Source: Alphaproteobacteria bacterium (lineage in GTDB: Bacteria > Pseudomonadota > Alphaproteobacteria > Micavibrionales > Micavibrionaceae). From it: 14,233 nucleotides of DNA. Location of the stretch: positions 1 to 14,233 of the forward strand of contig JAESUK010000209.1 in NCBI GenBank assembly GCA_016763095.1, given 5' to 3'. The translations under genes and the position numbers were made by a program. Shown piece by piece: positions 5,288-12,714 of the stretch. Position 1 is the first letter of the stretch. Each line of letters begins with the position of its first letter. The notes under the pieces were generated by a model that did not search any database, was not told where the DNA came from, and worked only from the letters and a program-made list of their open reading frames with translations.

Positions 5288-5818
5288 TTACTTGTTCCAA
5301 GGCATCTTCGCCAGAACAATAGCCAATCCACACCACCCAGATATACCTGCAAAGAATAACATTCCGCCAAGAACGCCTGTAAAAACAAATGCCAGTGTTA
5401 AACCCATAAACCCAACTAAGACAGAAATTACCACCAAAAGCCCAACAATCATTTGGATTTGCCTAAACATAGAAATCTTTGGTAGCGATTCACGCACGCC
5501 AATGACAGGAAGTCCATGTTGCTTCCAAGCCTCAATACCACCCTCAATATTAACAAGTTTATTTTGACAATACTCAACACCTTGTATGCGTTCACACGCC
5601 ATCTGTCCACGTGTCCCTTTCAAGCATTGAAACAAAATCGTTTTATGTTCAGGTATGTCTAGAATTTGAAACCCTGCCTCTAGCGTACTCAACGGAACAG
5701 ATATAGCATAAGCAATATGTTCACTTTTAAATTCATCTGGTTCACGAACATCTACTAAAACAGCATCGCCATTTTTAATCATATCAAATGCATCACCAAC
5801 CGTTATTGTACTTGTCAT
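5288..5818 (-). CDS. Membrane-anchored rhodanese-like protein (rhodanese plus DUF2892)
   Basis: A 176-residue protein with a single rhodanese domain (about 1-115) and a C-terminal two-span membrane module (about 122-176). The rhodanese part shows VLVDVREPDEF (20-30), the active-site loop CLKGTRGQ with the persulfide-accepting Cys65, and the closing IEGGIEAWKQHGLPV. The tail has two hydrophobic segments (GLLVVISVLVGFMGL and GGMLFFAGISGWCGLAIVL) and ends in AKMPWNK, the pattern of DUF2892 proteins fused to rhodanese. It probably transfers sulfane sulfur at the inner membrane; the acceptor is unknown. An AGGAAAGA Shine-Dalgarno precedes the ATG closely. It lies 90 bp downstream of the membrane-protein gene on the same strand and next to the attR repeat. 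Confidence 0.85.
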   Translation of the reverse strand: MTSTITVGDAFDMIKNGDAVLVDVREPDEFKSEHIAYAISVPLSTLEAGFQILDIPEHKTILFQCLKGTRGQMACERIQGVEYCQNKLVNIEGGIEAWKQHGLPVIGVRESLPKISMFRQIQMIVGLLVVISVLVGFMGLTLAFVFTGVLGGMLFFAGISGWCGLAIVLAKMPWNK

Positions 5819-5908
5819 TTATCTTTCCTTTGTGTTTATGGACAAAAATCGTCACACCATAGAGACTTCTATAATTTTGAGCCCTAAACCCAAAATCAGA
5901 TGTCTTTT

Positions 5909-6442
5909 TTACAAAACAAACAACCCGTACATCATTAACGCTAGCGCAAGTGCGCCAAGGGTCGTGGACTGAACTGTTTCAAGTCCACCATGGCGAAAGA
6001 ACCAGTACTGAATCACATGCACAGGAATTGCGGCAACGATGAACAAACGCGCGGTTGCCCAATATATATTGGCCTGCCCACTTGGCGGGAATAACAAAAA
6101 ACTTCCGATCAAAATGGACACCATCATAATCGTTGTCGATTTATACCAATTATTTGCAAATGTTTCGAGCGCGCCAGTTCCTCGCATAAAAATCCAAATA
6201 ATAGCGGGAATAGACACCCAGCCAGAGACAATTAACGCCATCCAATAAATCGACTTATCAGCAAGAAAGTATTCTAAAAACTGATCTACTCCCCCTTTTT
6301 TAAGGGCCAGCCCCAAAACAGTGGCAACATAAGTACAGCTTAAAATAGGAAAATAACGATTAACAAGAACATCAAAAAAATCGAGAGGAATGATTCCATC
6401 ACGATCACTGGCAACTAGCTTGTTATTAAATTCATCACTCAT
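5909..6442 (-). CDS. Unknown inner-membrane protein, about five spans
   Basis: A 177-residue hydrophobic protein with probable membrane segments near 29-47, 64-86, 103-119, 128-149 and 160-177. The first 25 residues are polar and acidic. Short conserved-looking pieces are FLLFPPSGQANIYW (115-128), with a Pro-Pro loop, and QYWFFRHGG (145-153). I recognise no transporter, sensor or enzyme signature. It starts 14 bp after the stop of the helicase-derived gene, so the two are almost certainly co-transcribed. Confidence 0.7.
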   Translation of the reverse strand: MSDEFNNKLVASDRDGIIPLDFFDVLVNRYFPILSCTYVATVLGLALKKGGVDQFLEYFLADKSIYWMALIVSGWVSIPAIIWIFMRGTGALETFANNWYKSTTIMMVSILIGSFLLFPPSGQANIYWATARLFIVAAIPVHVIQYWFFRHGGLETVQSTTLGALALALMMYGLFVL

Positions 6443-6456
6443 AGATCAAAAATATT

Positions 6457-7614
6457 CTATTTAGATTTCAACTGTCCAAGAATAGCAAACGGGTTGTCCT
6501 CTGGACGCACCTCTGCCTCTGCACTCATCACCATAGGCTCTTTTTTGCGCTGTGGCTTACCAGATTTCTTATATGGCTTCTTATTCTTTTTATCAGAAAA
6601 CGATTTCTTCTTGTCAAAACTTGGTTTACGCGCATGAGATTTATGCGCTTGTCCCTTTTTCAACCAGAAAGTATCAAGCTGCGGTTTAACAGCTTTCTGA
6701 ACGGGCTTCGTTTCTTCTTTCGAGACATCTTCTTTAGGAGCATCCACCTCATCCGTTTTCACGGATTCAGCAGGTGTCGCCACCTTTTCAACAACAATGC
6801 GTTTATGCCCCATTGCGGAGAGAATGTCATAGAGATCTTCAATAGAGCACCCTAACCATTCCGCCATTGCGTGTTGTGCCTCAAACTTGCCATCTTTGGC
6901 AGAGTCATAAATCGCGTTAATTACGCGGTCTAACATATCGATTCGAATGGCACGATTCGCATATACTGGGTAGCTCACCGCCAAATGAAGGTTTTTATTT
7001 ACTGTCTCTGCATCAATCTTGATAGAGACTGCACCATCAGATGGTAACTGCGCAGGAAGTGCTTGTTCATTCCATATTGACCATAAAAGCCCGCGCAAAC
7101 GCACACCTTTGGGCTTATTTAACTCAGGCAAGAAAACAAGAATAGGTCCAAGCTTCACACGCTTTGCACGTAGAATGCGTCTAGCATCTTCATCTAGTTT
7201 TTGAATATCCTCAGCAAGCTCAGAGCGATGGATAACACCCATATGATCATGGAGCTTATCCATAACCGCTTTTGCATATGTTTGCGCCTCTTCAGGAAAC
7301 GCAAGGGCTTCCATCTCGTCACTATCTTCTTTTTTGCGAAGAACTTCGACTGTTTCAAGACGTTTCAATGGCTCAAGCACAGTATCTACATGCGTAGCCA
7401 ACCATGCAGAGATAGCTTTCTGTGCATCTGATTCGCCCACAGCCTTCACATGATCACTCTCTAAAACCTCTACTTTAGGGACATAGATATTTTCACCCTT
7501 CACAACTTTGGCAATCAAGTCACCAAGGGTCGGGTTATTTAGTGTTTTTTGAAACAAGATATTACCTGTTTCTGTCAATTGGAATTGGGAAGGCTCTGCT
7601 TTGAGTAAACTCAT
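6457..7614 (-). CDS. Stand-alone C-terminal domain of the alphaproteobacterial Suv3-like helicase
   Basis: A 385-residue soluble protein without Walker A, DEAD/DEAH or other helicase motifs. Its body resembles the long accessory region that follows the helicase core in alphaproteobacterial Suv3/MgpS-like helicases. Landmarks are a WLATHVDTVLEPLKRL helix (71-86), RVKLGPILVFLPELNKPKGVRLRGLLW (about 152-178), RAIRIDMLDRV (221-231) and an AEWLGCSIEDLYDILSAMGHKR block (251-272). A Lys-rich tail follows (about 319-360, repeated KKKS/KKP), ending in NPFAILGQL (374-382), the usual last motif. The tail suggests nucleic-acid binding. I chose the ATG at 7614 (MSLLKAEP) over an upstream TTG at 7647, because the only good promoter would start transcription near 7649. 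No helicase core lies upstream; 163 bp away a divergent gene begins. Confidence 0.65.
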   Translation of the reverse strand: MSLLKAEPSQFQLTETGNILFQKTLNNPTLGDLIAKVVKGENIYVPKVEVLESDHVKAVGESDAQKAISAWLATHVDTVLEPLKRLETVEVLRKKEDSDEMEALAFPEEAQTYAKAVMDKLHDHMGVIHRSELAEDIQKLDEDARRILRAKRVKLGPILVFLPELNKPKGVRLRGLLWSIWNEQALPAQLPSDGAVSIKIDAETVNKNLHLAVSYPVYANRAIRIDMLDRVINAIYDSAKDGKFEAQHAMAEWLGCSIEDLYDILSAMGHKRIVVEKVATPAESVKTDEVDAPKEDVSKEETKPVQKAVKPQLDTFWLKKGQAHKSHARKPSFDKKKSFSDKKNKKPYKKSGKPQRKKEPMVMSAEAEVRPEDNPFAILGQLKSK

Positions 7615-7655
7615 TATGATATTTCTGCTGTTAATTTTATATTTCAAAAAAGTTT

Positions 7656-7683
7656 TTTATGCATATAATCTGAAAAGGTACAA
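7656..7683 (-). promoter_or_regulatory. Putative promoter of the helicase-derived gene
   Basis: Leftward -35 TTGTAC (7678-7683) and -10 CATAAA (7656-7661) are separated by 16 bases. The predicted start near 7649 leaves a leader of about 35 bases before the ATG at 7614. Confidence 0.4.
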
Positions 7684-7714
7684 AATGTCCACTATTACAC
7701 GCGTAAAGACAGCA

Positions 7715-7720
7715 TATAAT
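7715..7720 (+). promoter_or_regulatory. Putative -10 box of the exported-protein gene
   Basis: A perfect TATAAT lies 58 bp before the ATG at 7778. No good -35 hexamer stands at the right distance (only TATTAC, 16 bases upstream), so it may depend on an activator or be fortuitous in this AT-rich gap. Confidence 0.3.
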
Positions 7721-7777
7721 TTAATTTTAAGACAACACGAATAAAAAAATAACCACAATTATAATAAGGAACAAAAC

Positions 7778-9295
7778 ATGAGATGCTCACTTCTTCTTTC
7801 AATTTCCACTCTTGCGCTTATCGCCTCCCCTGCATACGCAGTTGATCTTTCTGATGCCAAAGCACAAGAATTAAAAACAACACTTGATCAATTCATGAAA
7901 AACTACACAGCCATGTCGACACCAGACATGGGCTATGAACTAGACGGTGAAGTCACCGTCACGCCTGCAAACGGCTATTTCAAGGCGGCGCTCCCTTCTC
8001 TTAAATATAAAGGTTCTGATGGCTCTTATTTTGATATTGGAAAAATTGCAATCAACGCCATTCCAACGGATAAACAAGGCGAATGGAAAATGGCACTCTC
8101 TATTCCATCAACAATGACACAGTACGCCCCAGACAAAACACCACTTACAACCATTACGATTGGAAAACAAAAGTTTGGTGGGATTTTTCACAAAGACCTG
8201 AACACCTTTTCAAAGCTCACGGCCAGTTATAACAATGTGATCATAAAAGACTTAGATGAGAACGTAACCGTAAGCATCCCAAGTGCAACATTTGTACATA
8301 ACATGGAAGAAACAAGCGCAGGCTTCTTTTCAGGGCCATCTGAATACAAAATATCAAACCTCTCCATCAAAAAAGACGGGCAAGCATTCATCAGTGCTGA
8401 CAAAATATCAATGAATGCAAAAATCGAAAACTTTGACATGAGTGTCATATCGAACATACAAGACAAGACAAAAGACATGATGGGAAGCACTGATGGAGCA
8501 ATGCATCAAGTTCCCAACCCTGAGGTCATCTTTGGGATACTCTCAGACGTATATTTCAAATCCAGTGATTCTTTCTCCATCAACTTCAAAGCAGAAAACT
8601 TGATGATGAATAAACCTAATGATGAAGATCAACTTATTGCTGGAGATGAAGTAAAAATAAGCAACATACACTTTGGCCTTGGGATGAACGGTCTGAGAAA
8701 AGAAAAATCAACAATTGATCTTTCATTTGGCTACACCGTTCCTGCCAATCAAATACCTACAGAGGCGGGCTTAAACGCTCTTATTCCAAACAACACGAAT
8801 ATCAGCATCAGCTTCAAAGACCTCCCCCTTAAGAAAATGGTACAAATGGGTGAAGACTCTGTCGGACAAGGAGAAAACGCAGGCAACAGCTTAAAAATGC
8901 AAGCGATGATGAATCTTCCACAAATGCTCACAGCCTCTGGTGCTCAAATTGAGATCAAAGACCTATCCCTTTCAGGAAAAGATTATGGTGCAAAAGTAAC
9001 AGGAAGCGCGCTTGCCAACACACAAGCTGCCATGCAAGCAACTGCGACAATTAATGGAGAACTTACGGGTCTAGGCACCATTCTTACCTCCCTCAACGCA
9101 CTTACGGGTCCAGAGGCTCGCATGGCCCGCCAACTCATAGGTCCTCTTACAATGTTACAAATGATGGGTCAGCAAAAAGGAGAAGGCGATATAAGAACGT
9201 ATAACTTTCAACTCACAGAAGGCGGGAACATGACTCTTAACGGATCAGACCTTTCCGCACTTATGGGTAGCGGCAAGCACTCAGCTGGACAGTAA
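7778..9295 (+). CDS. Exported protein of unknown function
   Basis: A 505-residue protein with a clear Sec signal peptide: basic Arg2, hydrophobic LLLSISTLALIA, and an AYA cleavage site after residue 21. It should act in the periplasm. There are no further membrane spans and no lipobox. The mature part is rich in alternating strand patterns with repeated I-x-I/K-D-L phrases (IIKDLDENVTVSIPS, YKISNLSIKKD, VKISNIHFGLG, IEIKDLSLSGKDYG). This suggests an elongated beta-rich fold loosely like the alphaproteobacterial DUF2125/AsmA-type proteins; I could not confirm a family. The last 120 residues are Ala/Gly/Met-rich (ANTQAAMQATATINGELTG). An AAGGA Shine-Dalgarno (7766-7770) fixes the start. Its final 15 bp overlap the convergent hemW gene. 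Confidence 0.8.
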   Translation: MRCSLLLSISTLALIASPAYAVDLSDAKAQELKTTLDQFMKNYTAMSTPDMGYELDGEVTVTPANGYFKAALPSLKYKGSDGSYFDIGKIAINAIPTDKQGEWKMALSIPSTMTQYAPDKTPLTTITIGKQKFGGIFHKDLNTFSKLTASYNNVIIKDLDENVTVSIPSATFVHNMEETSAGFFSGPSEYKISNLSIKKDGQAFISADKISMNAKIENFDMSVISNIQDKTKDMMGSTDGAMHQVPNPEVIFGILSDVYFKSSDSFSINFKAENLMMNKPNDEDQLIAGDEVKISNIHFGLGMNGLRKEKSTIDLSFGYTVPANQIPTEAGLNALIPNNTNISISFKDLPLKKMVQMGEDSVGQGENAGNSLKMQAMMNLPQMLTASGAQIEIKDLSLSGKDYGAKVTGSALANTQAAMQATATINGELTGLGTILTSLNALTGPEARMARQLIGPLTMLQMMGQQKGEGDIRTYNFQLTEGGNMTLNGSDLSALMGSGKHSAGQ

Positions 9296-10417
9296 ATAAG
9301 ACAATAGCGAATTCAAGCGGAGGCGACCTTTACGGGTCGCCTTCAGCATATCTCCATCAAGGATAATATCCCCTTCTTGCACAAGCGTATTAAGCCTTGC
9401 CTGATCAAGAGACATATCCGCAATAGAAACACCTTCACTTAACCGTATTCCCATCATAAGAGCTTCAATATTTTGATCCTCACGGGACAAGACATCACAC
9501 GCTTGCAAGCCATTATGATCCTTCGCAACACGTTCCAACCAAATATCAGGGGCACAATGAATACGTGTCGCGTGCTTATGCCCATCAATTGTAACCCGAC
9601 CATGTGCACCTGGGCCAACCCCAACATAATCGCCATACCGCCAATACGTTAAATTATGCGCTGATTCCTGTCCTTCAATCGCATGATTAGACACCTCATA
9701 TGCCGGCATACCGGCAGATTCCATCATGTCTTGCGTAAGGTCATATAAATCAGCTCCCTCATCTCCACTTGGAATCGAAAAATCTCCACGTTTATGCGAG
9801 GTGTAAAAAGGCGTGCCCTGCTCAATCGTTAATTGGTAAAGCGATGCATGACCGTTAATAATAGATAAAGCACGGGTAAGCTCACCCTCCCACGCCTTCA
9901 AAGATTGATTCGGGCGCGCATAAATAAGATCAATGGAGCGTCTTTCAAAGATTTTATCTGCAATATCAACAGCCTCCAGCGCTTCTTTTGCACTATGCTG
10001 TCGCCCGAGAAACTTTAAATCTTCATCATTAAGAGCTTGAATTCCAATGGACACGCGATTGATACCAGCCTCACGAAACGCTTTAAACTTATGCGCTTCA
10101 ATTGATGTAGGATTCGCTTCGAACGTAATTTCACAGTTCGCTTCAACATCCCACAAATCATAAATATGGTTCAGTATTCCCTCAACAACCGACGGCTTCA
10201 TCAAAGATGGAGTACCGCCTCCAAAGAATATGGAGACGACACGATCACCCTCAACCTTGCACTTAAAATAAGATAGCTCCGCTTTAAAAGACGTAAGCCA
10301 ACGATCATGATCAATTGCATCTGAAACATGAGAATTAAAATCACAATACGGACATTTTGAAAGACAAAACGGCCAATGGACATAAATAGACAACGGTTTG
10401 GTGGAAGACTTATCCAT
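9281..10417 (-). CDS. hemW: HemW, radical SAM haem chaperone-like protein (oxygen-independent coproporphyrinogen oxidase homologue)
   Basis: A 378-residue cytoplasmic radical SAM protein. Cys18, Cys22 and Cys25 in CLSKCPYCDF bind the 4Fe-4S cluster. FFGGGTPSLM (about 64-73) is the SAM-side glycine motif, and EANPTSIE and VSIGIQAL follow as in the family. The later HNLTYWRYGDYVGVGPGAHGR region (from about residue 253) is characteristic of HemW rather than HemN. HemW homologues are often annotated as coproporphyrinogen III oxidase, but studied members bind and deliver haem and do not complement hemN. It is the last gene of rph-rdgB-hemW and overlaps rdgB by 8 bp. Its 3' end overlaps the convergent exported-protein gene by 15 bp. 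Confidence 0.93.
   Translation of the reverse strand: MDKSSTKPLSIYVHWPFCLSKCPYCDFNSHVSDAIDHDRWLTSFKAELSYFKCKVEGDRVVSIFFGGGTPSLMKPSVVEGILNHIYDLWDVEANCEITFEANPTSIEAHKFKAFREAGINRVSIGIQALNDEDLKFLGRQHSAKEALEAVDIADKIFERRSIDLIYARPNQSLKAWEGELTRALSIINGHASLYQLTIEQGTPFYTSHKRGDFSIPSGDEGADLYDLTQDMMESAGMPAYEVSNHAIEGQESAHNLTYWRYGDYVGVGPGAHGRVTIDGHKHATRIHCAPDIWLERVAKDHNGLQACDVLSREDQNIEALMMGIRLSEGVSIADMSLDQARLNTLVQEGDIILDGDMLKATRKGRLRLNSLLSYLLSS
9321..9342. terminator. GC-rich hairpin within the 3' end of hemW
   Basis: AGGCGACC (9321-9328) and GGTCGCCT (9335-9342) form a perfect 8-bp stem with a six-base loop, 25 bp after the stop of the plus-strand exported-protein gene and inside hemW codons. There is no T-run on either side, so a Rho-assisted or transcript-stabilising role is more likely than classical intrinsic termination. 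It could also be a coincidence of coding sequence. Confidence 0.35.
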
Positions 10418-11015
10418 TCTGCAACTTCAAATACGCGACAAGACCATCCATGGCACGGGCACGGTGAGATATCTCTTGTTTTTCATCAAACCCAATCTCT
10501 CCAAATGTTCTGGTATCATCATCCATAATAAAAATGGGATCATATCCAAATCCTTTATCACCACGCGGATCACCATCAATGATACAACCGTTCACACGTC
10601 CTTCAAATGTTTTAAACTTACCATCTGGCCACGCCAAAGCCAGCGTACACATGAAATATGCTGAACGATCTTCTTTTCCGACAAGCTCCTCTTGGATACG
10701 TTGCCCTGCCATTTTAAAATCTTTAGATGGCCCTCCCCAGCGCGATGATAAAATACCAGGCTTACCATTTAAGGCATTCACACATATTCCACTATCATCC
10801 GCCAAACATATTTCACCACTAGCGTTTGCTGCCGTCTGCGCTTTCAATATGGCGTTTCCTGCGAATGTATTTTCCGTTTCCTCAGGCTCAGGAAGCCCAA
10901 GATCACCCGCACACTGAATCTCACCAACCAACGCTTTTATGTAATACGCAATCTCAGGGACTTTTCCCGCGTTATGCGTCGCCAAAATCAATTTTTCGAT
11001 AAAGAAAGATGACAT
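10410..11015 (-). CDS. rdgB: XTP/dITP diphosphatase (non-canonical purine NTP pyrophosphatase)
   Basis: A 201-residue Ham1/RdgB enzyme that hydrolyses XTP, ITP and dITP to monophosphates, keeping deaminated purines out of DNA and RNA. Motifs are ATHNAGKVPE (12-21), ENTFAGNAILKAQTAA (48-63), the catalytic LADDSGI (71-77) with the base Asp, GDKGFGYDPIF (151-161) and ISHRARAM (181-188) at the end. The length is normal. A GGGAG Shine-Dalgarno lies 8 bases before the ATG. It lies 19 bp after rph and overlaps hemW by 8 bp, so the three are translated from one transcript. Confidence 0.95.
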   Translation of the reverse strand: MSSFFIEKLILATHNAGKVPEIAYYIKALVGEIQCAGDLGLPEPEETENTFAGNAILKAQTAANASGEICLADDSGICVNALNGKPGILSSRWGGPSKDFKMAGQRIQEELVGKEDRSAYFMCTLALAWPDGKFKTFEGRVNGCIIDGDPRGDKGFGYDPIFIMDDDTRTFGEIGFDEKQEISHRARAMDGLVAYLKLQNG

Positions 11016-11034
11016 GTCTGTTACTCCCTAATAT

Positions 11035-11748
11035 TTAGCCAATTGCTATTTTCTGCATATCACGCAGTTCACCGCATCCCTTTTTTGCCAACGCAAGAAG
11101 TTTCAAAAACTCTTCTTCGCTAAACGGTGCTTGCTCGGCTGTTCCTTGTATTTCAACAATGCCGCCTTTACCCGTGATAACGAAATTAGCATCTGTTCCC
11201 GCGTCCGAATCCTCAATATAATCAAGATCAAGAACAGGTTCTCCCTTGTAAATCCCACATGAGATCGCAGAAATGCTGTCTGTAAATGGTAGCTCTTTCA
11301 ATAAACCAATATTAACAAGGTGCTGACATGCAAGGTGCATCGCAACATATCCACCCGTCACGGACGCCGTACGCGTTCCTCCATCTGCTTGGATAACATC
11401 ACAATCAATACGAATCTGGCGCTCTCCAAGAGCCTTCAGATCAACCACAGCACGCAACGCACGTCCGATAAGGCGTTGAATTTCTTGGGTACGTCCAGAT
11501 TGCTTTCCGCGCGCAGCTTCTCTATCCATACGCTCTGATGTTGAACGTGGAAGCATGCCATATTCCGCAGTAACCCAACCTTTGCCTGTTCCACGCATCC
11601 AACCGGGAACCTTCTCTTGAACGGACGCAGTACACAACACATGTGTGTCTCCGCACTTCACAAGGCATGATCCTTCTGCATGTTTTGAAAAATTTGGAAC
11701 AAACTCAATATCTCTCATTTGGTTCGACTGTCTGTTTGATGGGCGCAT
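11035..11748 (-). CDS. rph: RNase PH
   Basis: A 237-residue phosphorolytic 3'-5' exoribonuclease that trims the 3' ends of tRNA precursors, as a ring-shaped hexamer. Highly conserved blocks are present: MRPSNRQSNQMR (1-12), HVLCTASVQEKVPGW (36-50), GWVTAEYGMLPRST (57-70), REAARGKQSGRTQEIQRLIG (76-95), RQIRIDCDVIQADGGTRTAS (110-129) and AGTDANFVITGKGGIVEIQG (188-207). The phosphate-binding Arg residues and the acidic D-C-D pair are intact. An AGGAG Shine-Dalgarno (11755-11759) precedes the ATG. It is the first gene of the rph-rdgB-hemW operon and divergent from grpE. Confidence 0.97.
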   Translation of the reverse strand: MRPSNRQSNQMRDIEFVPNFSKHAEGSCLVKCGDTHVLCTASVQEKVPGWMRGTGKGWVTAEYGMLPRSTSERMDREAARGKQSGRTQEIQRLIGRALRAVVDLKALGERQIRIDCDVIQADGGTRTASVTGGYVAMHLACQHLVNIGLLKELPFTDSISAISCGIYKGEPVLDLDYIEDSDAGTDANFVITGKGGIVEIQGTAEQAPFSEEEFLKLLALAKKGCGELRDMQKIAIG

Positions 11749-11773
11749 TTTTATCTCCTGTTATTTCAAGATG

Positions 11774-11802
11774 ACTAAAAACAAATGTGACTCAATTGTC
11801 AA
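11774..11802 (-). promoter_or_regulatory. Putative promoter of rph-rdgB-hemW
   Basis: Leftward TTGACA (11797-11802), a 17-base spacer and TTTAGT (11774-11779) make a good sigma-70 type promoter. The predicted start near 11767 lies about 20 bp before the rph ATG, with the Shine-Dalgarno in between. Confidence 0.5.
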
Positions 11803-11899
11803 TTGATCTTGATCTATTGCCCAAAATTTTCTAATCAGAACATATACAAAAATATAAAAGCGAATGAAAAGCGCCAAGATTCAAACAAGGGAATTAAGA

Positions 11900-12592
11900 A
11901 TGTCCGAAACTGCACCAGAACCAGAGGATAAGAAAACAGATGTGCCTGAAGGGTTTGATAAACCAACAGGACCGTTTGCAAACAGAAAAACACCATCTTT
12001 CGCAAGTGAAACTGATTCGTCTCAAGAAGTGCACGAAGAATCCCTAGACACATCAGACAACGAAGAATCTGACACAACATGTAATCTGGAGCTTGAAGCA
12101 AAGCTTGCTGAGATGAAAGACCAAACTCTTCGCGCAATGGCAGAGACCGAAAATATTCGCAAGCGCACAGAACGTGAGATTGCCGATACACGTAAATATG
12201 CCGTCATGGGCTTTGCAAAAGACCTTATAAACGTCTCCGACAATCTGCGCCGTGCGATAGAATCAGTTCCAGAAGAAGAGAAACAAGAAAATGAAGTTTT
12301 AAAAAACCTATTTGCAGGTATTGAAGCAACAGAACGAGAACTGTTAAAAGCATTCGCGCAAAAAGGAATTAAAAAACTAGAGCCACTAGAGGAAAAATTT
12401 GATCCTAACTTCCACGAAGTTATGTTTGAAGCACCAAGTACAGAACACCCTGAAGGCATAATCATTCAGATCATTGAACCTGGGTACATGATTAACGACC
12501 GTTTACTTCGTCCTGCACGTGTGGGAGTTTCAAAAGGAGCCCCGGAAGCACCAAAAGATGGTGAAGATCATCACGTTGATCAAAAAGTATAA
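11900..12592 (+). CDS. grpE: GrpE, nucleotide exchange factor of DnaK
   Basis: A 230-residue cytosolic co-chaperone that dimerises and releases ADP from DnaK. After an acidic, disordered-looking N-terminus of about 60 residues, a long coiled-coil helix runs through LELEAKLAEMKDQTLRAMAE and ENIRKRTEREIADTRKYA. The C-terminal beta domain has LEPLEEKFDPNFHEVMFEAP and IIQIIEPGYMINDRLLRPARVGVSK, the classic GrpE signature. I start at ATG 11900 because AAGGGA (11887-11892) sits 7 bases ahead. An in-frame ATG at 11864 would add 12 residues (MKSAKIQTRELR) but has no comparable Shine-Dalgarno. dnaK follows after 122 bp. In many Alphaproteobacteria hrcA stands immediately before grpE; it is missing here, and I see no CIRCE operator and no clear sigma-32 promoter in 11749-11899. 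Confidence 0.95.
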   Translation: MSETAPEPEDKKTDVPEGFDKPTGPFANRKTPSFASETDSSQEVHEESLDTSDNEESDTTCNLELEAKLAEMKDQTLRAMAETENIRKRTEREIADTRKYAVMGFAKDLINVSDNLRRAIESVPEEEKQENEVLKNLFAGIEATERELLKAFAQKGIKKLEPLEEKFDPNFHEVMFEAPSTEHPEGIIIQIIEPGYMINDRLLRPARVGVSKGAPEAPKDGEDHHVDQKV

Positions 12593-12613
12593 TAAAAGCT
12601 GAATATTTAAAAC

Positions 12614-12643
12614 TTGCAATTCAAGCCCCGTATTTGCTACAGT
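12614..12643 (+). promoter_or_regulatory. Possible dnaK promoter in the grpE-dnaK gap
   Basis: CTTGCAA (with -35 TTGCAA at 12614-12619) and the extended -10 TGCTACAGT (TACAGT at 12638-12643) are separated by 18 bases. The CTTG start also fits the -35 of alphaproteobacterial heat-shock promoters, though the -10 does not match that class well. It would let dnaK be transcribed apart from grpE. Confidence 0.35.
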
Positions 12644-12678
12644 ATGCCTATAAAGGTGCTGTGTAAAACGGGCTTTTT
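12623..12678 (+). terminator. Terminator-like hairpin between grpE and dnaK
   Basis: AAGCCCCGT (12623-12631) can pair with ACGGGCTT (12668-12675) with one bulged C. The inner segment can pair further (ACAG with CTGT), and the 3' arm runs into TTTTT (12674-12678). This has the form of an intrinsic terminator or attenuator ahead of dnaK. The 36-base loop weakens the case. Confidence 0.45.
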
Positions 12679-12714
12679 AAAATGAAATCTTGCTTATTAT
12701 AAGGAGAAAAAAGT

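Noticed and set aside
5179..5388. Minus-strand ORF of 69 codons containing RRNRTADTGIFN
   Set aside because: This is the well-known false ORF read across a tRNA 3' half. It covers the displaced tRNA-Phe repeat and overlaps the rhodanese gene.
4216..7696. 13-base inverted match AATAGTGGACATT (about 4216-4228) and AATGTCCACTATT (7684-7696)
   Set aside because: An inverted match of this length is expected by chance in a 14-kb AT-rich window, and the positions do not bound any coherent element.
11808..11836. Sigma-32 promoter for grpE (CTTG ... CTAAT)
   Set aside because: The spacer is 19 bases, longer than the expected 17-18, and the -10 part is a poor match.
12022..12465. Minus-strand Ser-rich ORF of 147 codons opposite grpE
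   Set aside because: Shadow of the grpE reading frame; composition follows from its Glu/Ala codons.
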